Below, in pieces: positions 10,315-23,300 of a stretch of DNA of 64,000 bases (positions are counted from its first letter, which is position 1; each line of letters opens with the position of its first letter). The DNA comes from Desmodesmus armatus (Eukaryota > Chlorophyta > Chlorophyceae > Sphaeropleales > Scenedesmaceae): contig VIIQ02000039.1 of the NCBI GenBank assembly GCA_007449985.2, forward strand, positions 124,001 through 188,000, in the 5' to 3' direction. Under the pieces are notes generated by a model. It was not told where the DNA came from and searched no databases. It saw only the letters and a program-made list of their open reading frames with translations. The position numbers were made by a program, and so were the translations under genes.

Positions 10315-13300
10315 TCACTCACGAGCCTGAGTGCTGCTCTGCACCATTGCTGCAGCAACACAGGCAGCTCGCGCCTGCAGCTCCAGCTGCTGCCGCTGAT
10401 GCAGCAGGTACGCTGGCCAGCCGCTGTCATCTTGCTCGCTGAGAATGGCATTTCCCTGCGCAGCCGTCGACCCCTGCGGAGCTCCTTGCTGCTGCTGCCC
10501 GGCAGCAATGCCGTCCATACCCTGCCCCTCCATACCCTGGTGCACTGGCCTGCCAGGCTGGGCTAGCTGCTGCCTGCCGTCCATGCCCCGGCCGCCCGAG
10601 TTGAGGCAATCCTGCTGGCAGGTAGTTCCCATTGGTTGCACTGGCTTCCCCAGCTGTGTGGTGGCCAGGAGCACCCGATAGGAACTCGGGTGCAGCCGGA
10701 AGCGCCTGGTCGAATCGCCGCCCCTTGCCTCCCACTGCAGCTCAGGCCTAGCACGGCCAAAGCTGTTGAGCCACCCCACCCCACCCCTCATAGCGGTATT
10801 GCCATAGTGGCTGCTGACAACTTCAGGGTGCTCGTGTTCACACAGAACTTTGATCACGTCCATCATGCTGTGTGGCCGAGATGGTTCTGGTGGCCCTTCC
10901 TCCTGTAAGACCCTCACAGCAAGCTGCTGCAACCAAGCCTGCACCTGCACCTCTACGTACTGCGACCACGGGTCTGTGGGGTTGAAGTGAAGAGAAGCAG
11001 GCTTGCGCCGCAGCTGGCGGAGCATTAGCTGGTAGGCAGGCCTGCCGGCTGGGATGCTGGCAGTGGTAAAGCCCATTGGCGAAGGCTGCGGCAGGTCACT
11101 GCGACGCCAGGGGCGGGCGCTGTCTTGCACGCCATCTCTCGTGGGGCTGTCGCTGCGCCTGCGGGGATCAGTGCGTCGGCCGCGGGCAGGACGGCTGCCA
11201 GGCTGCGGCAAGCGCCGGCTGGCGCTGCTGCTCCTTGAAAGCCTAGCAGTAGCTGCCTTGCTCCTGGTGCCGCGGCTGCTGCTGCGATTGCGTCCGTTGC
11301 TGCTGCTGCGGCCACGGCTGCGCAAGCGCCTGCTAGCACTGCTGCTCCTTGAAGGCCTAGCAGCAAGCGGCCTGCTCCTGTTGCCACGGCTCTTGCTGCG
11401 GGTGCTGCCACCCTGCCCAGCGCCTGTGCTGTGGGTTGTTCTGCCCCTGCGGACGGCGCTCCTGCTGCGGCCTGCAGTGCTGCTGGGTGCCCACCCATCG
11501 TATGTGCTGCGGGTTGCTCTGCCGCTGCGGAAGTCAGGGCGCCTGCTGTCAGTGCTGCGATTTTGTTTGGGACTGTAGCAGCGCCTGCGCTTTGCGCTGC
11601 GGCTTCTGCTGCGGCTGGGTTGGTGGCCAGTGCTGTCACAGCCAGGCTGGGCGCGTGAGCGCTTGGTGGTGGGGTTTTTGCTGCGGCTGCGCAGCAGGGT
11701 TTGGCGCTTGCGACAAGCCCCGGAGCTGTTGCCACTGCTGCTGCTGTCGTCATCACTGCTGCTGCTACTGCTGTCGTCGCTGCTGCTACTACTGCTGTCA
11801 TCGCTGCTGCTGCTACTGTCGGAAGAATCTCCGCTGCTGTCGTCCGCATCTTCGTCACCGTCCGTGGCCACTGCAGGTTTAAATGGGCGGCCGCCCTTGC
11901 TGCCTACCCCACTAGTGCTACTGGTCCTGCCAGGCTTGGGTCTTATAGTGCTGCAGGTGTGGTGGGTGGGGCTGAGGCTTGGGCTGCTTGTGTGGCAGCC
12001 AGGCGCACCGGCTGCTCTGCTGCCGCTCCCGCTCGCAACATGCTCTTGTGTGCAGCTGCTGATGTCAGGGCCTGCCAGCTCCTGCTGCTGTGACACGCCA
12101 GCTTCGTTGTTGATGATGCAGCATGCACACGCATCACCGACTGCGGCAGTACCAGCAGGAGCACCAGCAAGGTCAGCAGTCTCCTGCTGTTGACTCATGG
12201 CACGACTGGGTGTACAAGTGAGAGCGTTCCAAGGCGCAAAGTTTGTCACCAGCTGTGGCTGTTGGCCTGCCAGCTTGTGCTGCACGTAGTGCTGCCAGGC
12301 TGCGGCAGCACCCTGCAGCAGCTGACCGTACTGCGCTGTGCTGAGCAGCTGCCAGGGCTGGTCGGGGGACTCTGGCCAGGTGAGTGGATTGAGCTCAACG
12401 TACTGCAGGATCTGCAGGCAGCAGTCAACGCACAGACATTGACTCAGATGAGTGGGACTCAAGCGCAAGTGACTCAAACAGTGATAGTTGCGAGATGCAA
12501 GTGAAAAGTCAGATCAAATTGAAGTTACACCTGTAGCAAAAAAACAGGCGTGAGGCAGCCTTTTGACCGCCAGGGGAACTAAGCAAGACGTGCGCTTTCA
12601 AGGCCCAAGGTCACAAGCAGGTTCAACCCGGCCCGGGGCTTACCATATACACCAAGCATAGGCAAGTGGCAGTTCCACATTGCCAACGCAGTGCGGTAAG
12701 TGAGCTTTGAATGCTAGCATGGAGCGCTGGCAGCCACTTGAACTAGGGTTCCTTGCTGAAGCTCCTCTGCCCCTTGGTTGTGAGCGCAGGTGGAGTCAAC
12801 ACATGCCCAGTCTCTGCAGAGCAGACTTAGGAAGCCACAAGGCATGCCATGCCCCTGCGGCAGGTGTGAAGTGCACTTGTTTCCGCGCCACCATGCAAGG
12901 CCTGTCATAAGTTGACTCACCTCATCACCTGTCCAACCTGGCGGGGGTAACTCCTGCAGTGTGCTAGTGAGGGTTTCCAGCCCAGGCGCGCCCGCACCAC
13001 CCTGCGGTGTCAGGAAACCCAGGAAAAGTGCATGCTGAACACACCATACTATCATAGGTTATACGCTTTCAAATGATAACATCAAAAAGGTCACCCGGTT
13101 GCAAGTTGCAACAGTGTTGCCCTGGAGGTTTGCCCCAAGCGCATGCGCAGGTTTGTGCTAGAAACTTGCACCCCTGCTGGGCGATCATCGATCATTCTGA
13201 GCGACAGGCTGCCGCCAAGCAGCGGCGGACACATGCCTCTGCATCAGTGGGGTGCGCGCTTGCATTGCTCTTACCTGCTCATATGTCTGGAAGGCCTCTT

Positions 13301-14523
13301 GCAGCTTGCATGCGACCCTCAAGCGCCAGGCCATGTGTGCAACATCAAACACCTTCAGCTGCCGCAGCTGGCCACAGTGCTGCAGGGCAGCCACCTCACA
13401 ACACAGGTACTGCAGCATCAGCAGTTGCACAGACAGGTGAACCCTAGGTATGCAGCAGAAGGCCGATCAACAGTCTTTGGTCAGCATCATGCCAAGTTGG
13501 CAGGAATACTGCCTACATGGCTTGCCATACTAGATGCCATGCACTGAGTGCGCGCGCGGCTAGAAAATACTTACTATGGTAGGCTACCACCTCTCCACTG
13601 CATCAGCGCAGTGTCTGCTCTGCTGCACGTTCGAGCCACTGGCTAGCCTAGCGTTCAGGGCCTGAAGTGCAGGAACTGACTTACTTGATGGTCCTGCGCC
13701 TCATCCAGCTGTCCCTCCCTCACTGCTCCTGCGCGCACCCTGTCACCCCCCACCAGCACCACCGTCGCGTCTGCAGGGTCAGCACCAGGCGCAACCTCGA
13801 CTGCTGACACCTGACGCAGCCGCCAGGGGATGCTGGCTGTCAATGCGCTGCTGTCACTGCCGCTGCAGGCCTGTTGCTGCTGTTGAAGGCTGCCTGACGA
13901 CACCAGCACAAACATGCCGTTCAGCAGTGGCAGCTTAATGTTCAGGTCTGCAGCCACACGCTGCTGCAGCTCAGCAAACTGCAGCAAATCACTCCTGGAT
14001 ATGTGGATAGGGTTCATGTTTGTTGGTGTTGGCAGCAGGAGCGTCTGCAGCGGCAGTGATAAGGAGGCAGTCAGCACCAGGCAAATAATATCGTGAGCGC
14101 CAACTGCACTGCTGCTGTTTGCTTGTTGAACACCCTAGGGAGCCAGGGCCTGGGGAGGGTGAAGGATAAACGATGATAACGGGGCACAAGGGGTGCCCCG
14201 CATGTCACAGTGGCATAGGCCTAGGACCTGAAGGCCACAGCTGTGGCTGTCAGCAGGAACGACTCCAGCACACCACTGCAAATGGCTGTGTGCTGAGCCA
14301 GGTTTGTGATGCGTGAACTCAATAAAAGGGGTATGGGTACCTGTGCGTGGGCCTGCTCTGCCAGCACTTGATCCAGTGTTGCCCCAGGGGCGTGCTGGCC
14401 CCCTGCAGGAGTGACAGGCTGCACTGCCACTGGGCGAACGGCGGCATCCTGTCCAGTGTGCTCGACTGGAAGGGTACACATCCGTGGATGGGTTGATCGG
14501 GCAGCTATTTGTGACTGCGACAT
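10315..14523 (-). CDS. Protein A: SR-rich protein, paralogue of protein B
   Basis: I do not recognise this family. Exons on the minus strand: 14523-14341, 14044-13685, 13409-13275, 13001-12921, 12411-10315, all in phase 0, giving 951 residues. Every exon aligns with protein B in the same order: a short segment (GATLDQVLAEQ), a ~120-residue domain beginning LLLPTPTNMNPIHIS, a 45-residue segment of identical length in B (YLCCEVAALQ...), a small segment ending ELPPPGWTGDE, and ILQYVELNP. Then comes a long Ser/Arg-rich tract with poly-Ser/Asp, and a C-terminal domain (WLQQLAVRVL...) resembling the one in B. It lacks B's Gln-rich N-terminus and CCCH finger, and its last exon is unsplit. SR content suggests a nuclear role in RNA processing; this is inference. 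The start ATG (14523) is the first in frame that fits. Confidence 0.8.
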
Positions 14524-17500
14524 GTCACCAGGCCTGTGCTTTGCAGTTGGGCTGTGCTGCTGTGCTACTGTTCCACAGGGTCATGGAGCCCCGCATCGTC
14601 CATGTCCACGCCTGTGAGCTGGTTAGTCAAGTTCAATGGTCACCGCTGATTAGCGTTCATCGCCACTGACAAGTAGGGACGCTGGTGCTGTTGTGAGTGC
14701 TGCTGAGCTGTGCTCGAGTTGTACTGCTGTTGTAAGTCCTCCTGCATGTCGTCATAGATCAATCGGCAGCTGTAGCTGTATACTTTTGAATGTTTTACAT
14801 GATTGTATGATGTCATTCTGTCCATGCTAAAACCTTGGAAAGACACGACACACTCCTGCGAGACCTTGCAAAGCATGCAGGCCCGTTCATGCAGCCAACC
14901 TTGGCAATAATTGAAATAAGACTCATCACAAACTCAAAAAAAGCAGGTATTGCACATGCGTCCAGTGCCATGTGCGTCAGTGAACGCGGCACAGCACAGC
15001 ACAAGCGTGCAATCAGGCACATCCCGTGGTCAGACGCATATGCACGATTGCCAATCTATCTATCAGCATACTCTTGTATCCATTATGTAGGTCTCCACTC
15101 AGTCCAGCTGCCGTTGCAGCTGGTGGTGCTATCGCAACAGTCAGCCTGCAGGTCAAGTGCAAATCAGGGACAGCTGCACAACAGCTGTACTTTGGGGCCA
15201 CAGCCGCGCATTACTGCTGCACGGTCGTGTTGTCAGACGGTTACCATACGTTGCATAAGTCAAGCACAGGTTATGTGCAGCAGCTTTGCCGGCATGTGAA
15301 TGGCTCTTTCTGAGGTGGCGACTCCCTCCCTTTATATGGGCGATACCAGCTTTGATTTGTCTTGCAAACCATGCAGCACACGATCGGTGCTGCAGGCTTG
15401 TTGGTACCTTCGCCAAGTGCAGAAAACCCAAACAAGCACAATGCACACACCAGATATGGACTTGGTGCACCTAAAAAGGCATGCTGCCACCCCTATATTG
15501 GCCTGTCTGCTGTTGGCCATGCTGCACATGGATGAATGCCATCCACTTTTATCTACAAAGTCCCCTGATGCACCTGCTTTGGTGCTTGGCGCACTGGAGG
15601 CTCTATGATCCAAAAGCCTGCGGCTAGACAGCAACCCCGCTGTAACCCACCCACCCCCATGACCACACGACACACAAACAGCCAAAGCGGGACTGCCTTG
15701 CACTCATGGCAGCCTGCTGCACACGCACACCCCATAACACCGACAAACACACATTTTGGTGAGAAGCCAAGCAAAAGTGCAGGCTATGGGGACCTTCACA
15801 TGCTGTGGATAAAGTGCAACGGCCAGGTGGAGACAGCCCATTGCAAAGTATCAGCACCACAGAGGGCAGCAAGATAGGGAATGGAGTAGCAACCAACCAC
15901 ACAAACGTTTATGGGCAGCTGGCCCAACCGGCGCACCCCTGAGGAAGATGTGCCAATGAAAGCAAGGCTGTCAGCCCACCATGACCAGATGTGGCCAAGA
16001 TACCGGTGGGGATTTGCAAATCCCACAGCCAGTTGCAAATCCCACAGCCAGTTGCAACAAACAGAGCGGCACACCAAGGGCCAGACCAACCGCAGAGGAT
16101 CCTGACAGGATGGCAACTTGCAGCATGACGGCAACCGCAAGAGATAGACAGCAGCAGTGCCAGGGCACGTGCCCTCACACCCCAGCAGCTGTTGAGCGGT
16201 CAAGAGGAGGAATGGTGTAGAACCTCTGTACAAGCATATGGATACAAAGCGATGTGCAGCCCGATGAACGCACATATGGGAAAGTGATGACCACAGACGA
16301 CAAAACCTTGCCTGAAGCACTCAATTGCCAAGACAATTTGCAAACTCAACAGCACAGAAGGCGCTGCCTGGACCCAAGCCGAACAAAAAGACACACCCAG
16401 CCCACCCCCCCTATTGTACAAACCCCACTGATTCCTGACACTAGCTGCACAAGTATTACAATGTTATCCCAGCTAAGCACACCATGCCAGCCGCAAGCAG
16501 CACACAAGTCTGATTACATACGTGAACAGCCACTGTTCAAGGTTTCTTGACACACAAAAACCAGACTGCACAAGACACGCTTCCCTGGTAACAAGAAGAT
16601 CACAGCACAAAGCCGATAGCATTCCGTAATCTACAGGCTTTAACTCTGGCTGCATACACTCTGACAGACATGGCCAATCACCGCTGACGGCGCAACGGCA
16701 GCTGTGCCGTACAGAACTGTCCTGAGAATCAACCAGCCGCAGCACTCAGACCATAGCACTGCACCAAGCACTACACCCCGGCACACTCGGGGATCTGCAC
16801 GCACACTGCTTGGTTACTGACCAGCAGGCAACAATCATACACACGCACACATATCAAGCAGAGTGCAGACACATAACTGCTGGCGCACCAAAGGCGGAGG
16901 TTGCTTGCATGTGGAACCAGCAGCAACACTCCAAATAGCAAACAGAGGAGGCCTCTCACCAGACACCTCAGACCCAATGGATGCACAACTGCGTCTACAT
17001 GTCTCAAGCGGACGCTGCAGTGGTGTGCGCATGAACACAACACTGTTTAGGCCATTGGTGGCAGCATCTGTTGCGCACAGAAGGCCATCAGCACCGCCAA
17101 AACACGGCTGGTCAGCAACACCACACACTGGTCAAGCCAAAAACCCCACACCACTGTGTATGGTGCAAGTCACAACCAGGACATCTCGGTCCAGAGGAAG
17201 CACCAATGTGTCAAGCACCCACACCACCACAAGGACTGCAACAGCACCAACTGCTTGTCTCGGCCTTGGCGGTTCAAAGCAGTCACAGCCCACACACACA
17301 CACACACACACCTGCTACCATCAACCCTGCTGATGTTTGTAAGTCCTGTCATGGCGCTCGACGTACACACATGGCATCGTCTCGCCAGCACAGCCTCCTG
17401 GGCTTCACTCCATCATCATGTCGCCCTGAGGCACACCACGGCCCCTGGCACCACCACTGCCAGCTGCTGCGGCCTGGGGTCTGCTCACACTGCAATCAGC

Positions 17501-17750
17501 ACCCGGCAGCAACATGCCAGCAGCACGATTAGCCACTGGAGGCAACCAACATGCAAGCATCCAAGTTGGACACTGCAGGGAGCATGCATGCCGCATCCAT
17601 CAGCTGGCTCGCAACGCCAACAAGCTCGCGCCGGCAGATGCAACAGCAGACAACCTTGGCTGAAAGCTTCCTGAGGCAGGCACAAGCAGCATTCAAAACC
17701 AGCACGCATGGAAGCAGCACATAGGGGCCACAGAGTTTGAGATGATTCAC
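14524..17750. other. Intergenic region between protein A and ALYREF
   Basis: About 3.2 kb without a convincing gene. ORFs here are short and lack splice-consistent homology. It should hold the protein A promoter (left) and the ALYREF 3' UTR (right). Visible items: a tandem 20-bp repeat around 16010-16056 (CCACAGCCAGTTGCAAAT) and a short (CA)n run at about 17290-17311. Confidence 0.55.
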
Positions 17751-19633
17751 CTACTTGATGCCTGACGCCAGGGTCTTGAAGGTGCCACGCGGCACAGCCT
17801 GCTCCACCACCTCGATCGCCATGCGCTTGTTGTCCAGCGCCACATTGTTGTAGCGGTTGAAGGCAGCCAGGGCGTCGTCACGCGCCTGGAACACCACGGT
17901 GGCTGTGCCCAAGGAGCGACCGCTGCAGCAGCACACAGTAAAAAGGTTGACAGAACAGTCGGTAAGCATACGTGCCACACTGCAGGCATTATGTCCCTGG
18001 CACAGAGCAACTGCGCCCATATGCACAACCACCATAGCAGTCATACAGCGCTGCCCGACAAGTAGAGTTCAAGAAGCTGATGCAGCAGCGACTGGTCAAT
18101 TCAAAACTCACTTCTTGTCATAGTGGATGTAGGACTCCTTGAGTGCGCCCACTGTGCCAAACAGCTCCTGCAGACAGATGCAGCACCCACAGTACCGACC
18201 AAATCAGTTGGGAACTCTCAGCCCAGCTGGAACCAAAGGCAGCAACCTGGGCCACATGCGGGCAGTGGGTCCCAGCATGTCATGTATTGCACAACTAAGA
18301 AGCACCTTGGGCAGATGATGTGTTGTGGTAGAGCGAGTATGCGACGTCAAGGGCGCACGGCGTGAGGCCCTGCTGCAGAGTCAGTTGCTGCGGAACTGCA
18401 GAAGTGCATAACCCAAAAGTAGGAACCAGCATGCGCTCAAGCAAGCACACAGCACAAGCATTACAACCGATACCCATGTGCATGCCCTGCTGCATGGCTC
18501 ACCTTGATGTCTTCATCAGTCACCTTGTAGTCCAGGTTAGACACCAGCCTGCAGCACACAATACCTGGTGATGTCAGCAAAGCGCAGCCATGGGTAGCGC
18601 ATGTGACTGGCTGACAAGCGCTCTGATTTGTGCCACACCTGCATGGTGCATGCTGAAACTTGATGTCCAACAGCACAGCTGCTGAGCCGTTTGGGAAGGC
18701 AGCATGTGCAAGCAAATCTGTCCGCTGCTCTGTGTGGGGCGAGAGTCACTACTCACAGCTTGGCAGAGGTCTTGGAAGACACCACGGAGCCGTCAAACAA
18801 CTCCTTGGGCTGCTGCTGCTGTGGCACCACCGCTGCAGGCGCTGGCTGCTGCTGCCTCATCACTGCAGGCTGCTGCTGCATCATGGGCTGCTGCTGCTGC
18901 ATCATGTTGGGCATCATCATGGGCTGCTGCTGCATCATGGGTTGCTGCATCATCATCTGGCCACCCATGTACCCGCCAGTTGGGCCCATGAAGCGGGGCT
19001 GGCCTCCCCTGGGGCCCATCATCGGACCCCGGGGCATCATCTGGGGTGCAGAGCGACCACCGACAGGGCGCAGAGGGGGCCTAGTTGCTGGTCCTGGTCC
19101 TGGGCGAGCTCCAGGTCTGCCGGGGCGTGGTACCTCACGGACATCAGGGAAACGCCTCTGTCCAGGGCGCTGCTGGGCCTGGGGCAGGGGCTGCAGGGCA
19201 CGGAAGAGAACAGCAGGAATGGTGTTGTGATGATCTGAAGCAACCGGAAGGCACAGGTTGGGCTTGCTTCCACAGCTGCATGCGGGACGATGCCGCCAAG
19301 GTATTGCAATACGCACGAGCAGGTACACACCTTGATTGGCGCACGGCCAGCGACACCAGTCTTTTGTATGCCCGCTCCCCGCGCCTTCAGCTGTCCCTGC
19401 TTCTGCTGCTGCTGAGCGCCCTGCTTCTGGCCCTGCTTCTGCTGCTGCATAGCCTTAGCCTTGCTGCCGGGCTTCTGCTGTGGCTGGGCCTGCTTCTGAC
19501 CCCCAGCCTTGCCCCCAGCCTGTCCCTTCTGCCCAGCAGCAGGCTTCTTTGCCTGCCCACCCTGCTTGGTGGTCTTTGTCCTAGACTTCTTGATCAGGTC
19601 CTCCAGGGACATGTCCAGGTTGGGGTTGCCCAT
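17751..19633 (-). CDS. ALYREF: ALYREF/THO4 mRNA export adaptor
   Basis: ALY/REF proteins bind spliced mRNA, recruit UAP56 and hand the mRNA to the export receptor in the nucleus. Exons: 19633-19331, 19190-18757, 18548-18503, 18167-18112, 17922-17751, giving 336 residues with all phases consistent. Residues about 7-20 (LDMSLEDLIKKSRTK) match the N-terminal UAP56-binding motif. A Gln/Lys/Ala-rich stretch, an Arg/Gly/Pro stretch and a Met/Gln-rich segment (repeated QPMMQQQ) follow. The RRM is split over the last three exons: RNP2-like KLLVSNLDY, then ELFGTVGALKESYIHYD, then GRSLGTATVVF (RNP1). The protein ends at AVPRGTFKTLASGIK, so the C-terminal UAP56-binding motif of animal ALYREF is not apparent. 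It is divergent from protein B. Confidence 0.95.
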
Positions 19634-20322
19634 TGTGTTTGGTGCTGCTGTTTCCTGATGAGCTGGTTGTTGTTGTCAAGCAGTTGATGTCGACGAGCTG
19701 CTGGTCCAGGTGAACACAACAATCCAGCAAAGATACTAGTGATTGTGCTGAGATAGACATGTGCTGGTGAACATGGGAGTGGCAAAATGGCACTAGGGTC
19801 CACTGGACTGAGACCTGTCTTTGAGTGTGATGCCACTCGGATACTGTGTCTTGGATCTTTCATTATCGCTTATTTGGCTGATATTGTGCCAGCGGCTTGA
19901 CCTTAAGAGCGCACGGTGGCATTCTTGAGTCACTGATCAGCGCGTCTGCTTGGTCCGTGATTTGCAACTGCTGTGGTGTGATTATTTCAGTATGCCTTGG
20001 TGATCCAGCAGTCCCGCCGATCCTCTCTACCACTTGCCAGCTTTGGGTGGCACAGGAGGGTCACCAGCAGACAGCAGCCAGCTAGTAGGGGTGACAGCAG
20101 GTGCATTCTCTGCCACCAGCTACCCTCAGAGTGCTGACAGGGATCTCCCTGTCAGTGGTCCCAGTACCACTACAGCTGCAGTTCCCGGCTGCGTCTGGCC
20201 ATGCAGCGCTCCTCCTGCGCTCCTCCTGCATGACCTGCCTGCAGGAAGGCAGCCCAGCAGCAGTACCAGCCAGCAAGGAGTTGGTGCACACCACTGCCCG
20301 AGCAGACTCTTCTGGGGGCCCC
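19634..20322. promoter_or_regulatory. Shared divergent promoter region, ALYREF and protein B
   Basis: About 690 bp separates the two start codons, so both promoters and 5' UTRs must lie here. The frame of protein B stays open upstream to about 20101 but has no convincing earlier start except an ATG at 20230. No clear TATA box was found. Confidence 0.5.
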
Positions 20323-23300
20323 ATGGACAGCAGTGACCCACAGCAGCCAGGAGACATGGAGCAGGACGCAGCTGCAGATGATGCCGTGCATTCAGAGGGG
20401 GTCCCGGACGTACAGCCAGCACAGGATGTGCAGCCAGAGGGAATGCAGCAGGACGCTGCAGGCGCTGAGTCCAAAGGGGTGCAGGAGGCCAGTGGCAGCC
20501 AAGCGCTGCCTCGTCCCTCAGATGATGCAGACAGCCTCGAGGGAGGCCAGCCACAGGCTCTGTCTGCATGGGATAGCCTGCAGGATAGCCTTCAGGACAG
20601 CTTGCAGGACGACCAGCCAGCAAGCTTGGAGCAGCAGCCTCAGCAGGACCCTCAGCAAGGCTCTCAAAACAGCCCCCTGGTTCAGCAGCAGCAGGAGTCG
20701 CAGGAGCAGGAGCAGGACGCTCAGCACAACCTCCCTGACGAGCTGCAGGACCAGCCAGCAAACTCTGAGCAGGACCAGGGGCAGGACCAGCAGCAGGACC
20801 GGCTAGCAAGCTCTGAGCAAGACCAGCAGCAGAACCCTCCGGACGCGCTGCAGGACCAGCCAGCAATCTCTGAGCAGGACCAGCAGCAGGACCAGCCAGC
20901 GAGCTGCCAGCAGGATGAGCAGCAGCAGCAGGACGACCCTCGGCAATTCACTGAGGAACAGCAGCAGGACCACCAGCTGCATGCCCAGCAGCAGGACCAG
21001 GCAGCGCCCTCCCAGCACGACCTGCAGCAGCAGCAGGACCAACCAACCATGTCCCAGCAGGAGCCTGACCACCAGGAAGGCCACCAGCAGGGCCATCAAG
21101 CCAGCCCCCAGCACAACGAGCAGCAGGACCAGCTGCAGGAAGATCAGAGTGGCCCAGCCGAAGAGCAGTTGGGTAAGCACCACTTCCAGCACTCCTCGCA
21201 ACAGGGTGTTCTGCAGCCCAGCAGCATGGGGCAGATGCAGCGTCATCCTGAGGATGTGCAGGAGCAGCAGCAGGACCAGGAACAGCAGGACGACCCGCAG
21301 CAGCAGCAGCAACAGCAGCATGAAGCAGCATCGCCTGCACACTCAGCAGGCACCTCACAAATTGCGGCTGCCGCTGCTGCTGCCGCTGGTACCACTGCAG
21401 GTGTCAACATGCTGCCAGCAGTCGTTGACTCGGACATGGATGACGGCGCTGATGATGACGCTGAGGAAGCACAAACGGCAGTGGCAGCTGCTACAGCCGA
21501 CGTGGACATGGCAGATGCTGATGTGGCAGAAGCAGCACAGCCGGATGAGTACCTTCTCAGCCAGCCGTCAGGAGGGAGCGCCATGCAGGAGCTGGGCTCG
21601 CAGCAGCAGCAGTACTCTGAGCAAGAATCTGAGGAGCAGCAGGAGTCGTCTGAGCAGGAGCCGGAGCAGCTCGAGCTGGGAGATGATCAGGACCAGTCCC
21701 AGCATACGTCGGTAAGCCTGACCTCACGCTCGCCCTACTGGCAGCTCCTGCACCATGTTCAACACGGGATCCTGTCCTGCCGCAGCTGAGCGCCCTTGCT
21801 GCATGTCAGTCAGGGTCTGCGCCGAGGCAGAATGTAGCATGCAGGCATCCCAGCTCCCAGCACCGCTGTCTGCACCGACAACTATACACCCTGATGGCAA
21901 GGCCAGGGGAAACACCCACAGCTACTAGTGCTGCATGCATCAGCTGCAATTTTCAATCCCCTTTGCCTTTGTGCCCCTTGTCTTTGTGCCCCATGTTTGC
22001 AGGAGCTCGAGCAGCAGCACGAGGACAGCAGCGGTGCAGAGCAGCCCGAACCAGAGCCGCACGAGCAAGAGCAGCCGCCGTCGAGCCGGCGCAGCGCGCG
22101 CACCCCCATCCCTGCCCCCCCAACTGCGCCACCCGCCCCAGCAGACACCATCCCCATCCGCCTGCCCTCCCCACAGGATGGCGCAGGCAGCCGGCAGCAG
22201 CAGCGCGCGCGCATCCCCTACCCAAGCAGCAAGGATGCAGCAGCTGCCGGCGAGCGCAGGGACGCAGCTGGCGAGCGCAGGGAGCCAAGGGACCGCAGGG
22301 AGGACCCACCTGATGCCCGCGGCGGCAGCAGCAGGGGTGATCGCAGCAGAGCGTCAGACACTGCAGAAGCAGCCGTGGGCAGGAGCGAGCGCAGGGACTC
22401 AAGGGCATCTGACGCGAGGGAGCCTGGCAGGGATGCTGGCAGGGCAGGTGCTGGCAGGGAGTCGGGCAGAGCAGCAGGCGGCAGGGACTCCGGGAGGGAG
22501 TCTGGCAAGGCAGGAGACGGCAGGGACTCTGGCAGGGCGTCTGACAGTAGGGAGCTCAACAGGCAGCCTGGCAGGGCCACAGATGGCAGAGCCGCAAACG
22601 GCAGGGCGTCAGACAGCAGGGCATCAGACGGCAGGGATGCGAGGCCGGGGTCCTCCGCACGTGCTTCTGGGCGGCACGCCTCTCCCAGCAGGGGCCGGGT
22701 CCCAGAGAGGCCCTCTGACCGGAAGGACAGCAAGAGCAGTGGCCGAGACAGCAAGGAGCCCAGCAAGCACGCCTCTGACAGGGATGCAGGCAGGGACCCG
22801 GTCAGAAACCCCTCCAAGGTGCCAAGCAGCAGTGCACGGGACACGCACCGTGAGCACCACCGCGATCCCAGGGAGCAGCCCAGGGAGCGGGAGCGGGAGC
22901 AGCCGCCCAGGGACCGTGGAGCAGCAAGCAGGGAGGCTAAGGACCGGGGGCGAGGCGGCAGCAGTGGCAGAGAGCCCGAGAGGGAGCGGGAGCGAGGCGG
23001 CAGCAGCAGGGAGCGGGAGCGCGACAGGGATCGCCAGCGCGAGCGTGAACCTGACCGTGCACATGAACGGGAGAAGGAGCCTTCCAAGGACAGGGGCCGT
23101 GACAGCAGGGGCAGACACGCGTCGCCGCTGCGGCAGGAGACAGCGCAAGGCAGCAAAGGCAAGGCCGCAGCTCCGGCAGCCGCAGCGGCAGCACCAGCTG
23201 CGCCTGGTGCGTTTGCTGTTTTGGACAAGTTCCTTGCGAAGCAGAAGTTTGTCGAGGTGCGTGGGGTGCTGAAAAGACAAAGATGCCAGAAAAATAGTGG

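Noticed and set aside
11054..12193. Leu- and Cys-rich plus-strand ORFs of 130-190 codons
   Set aside because: Antisense shadows of the Ser/Arg and poly-Ser coding sequence of protein A.
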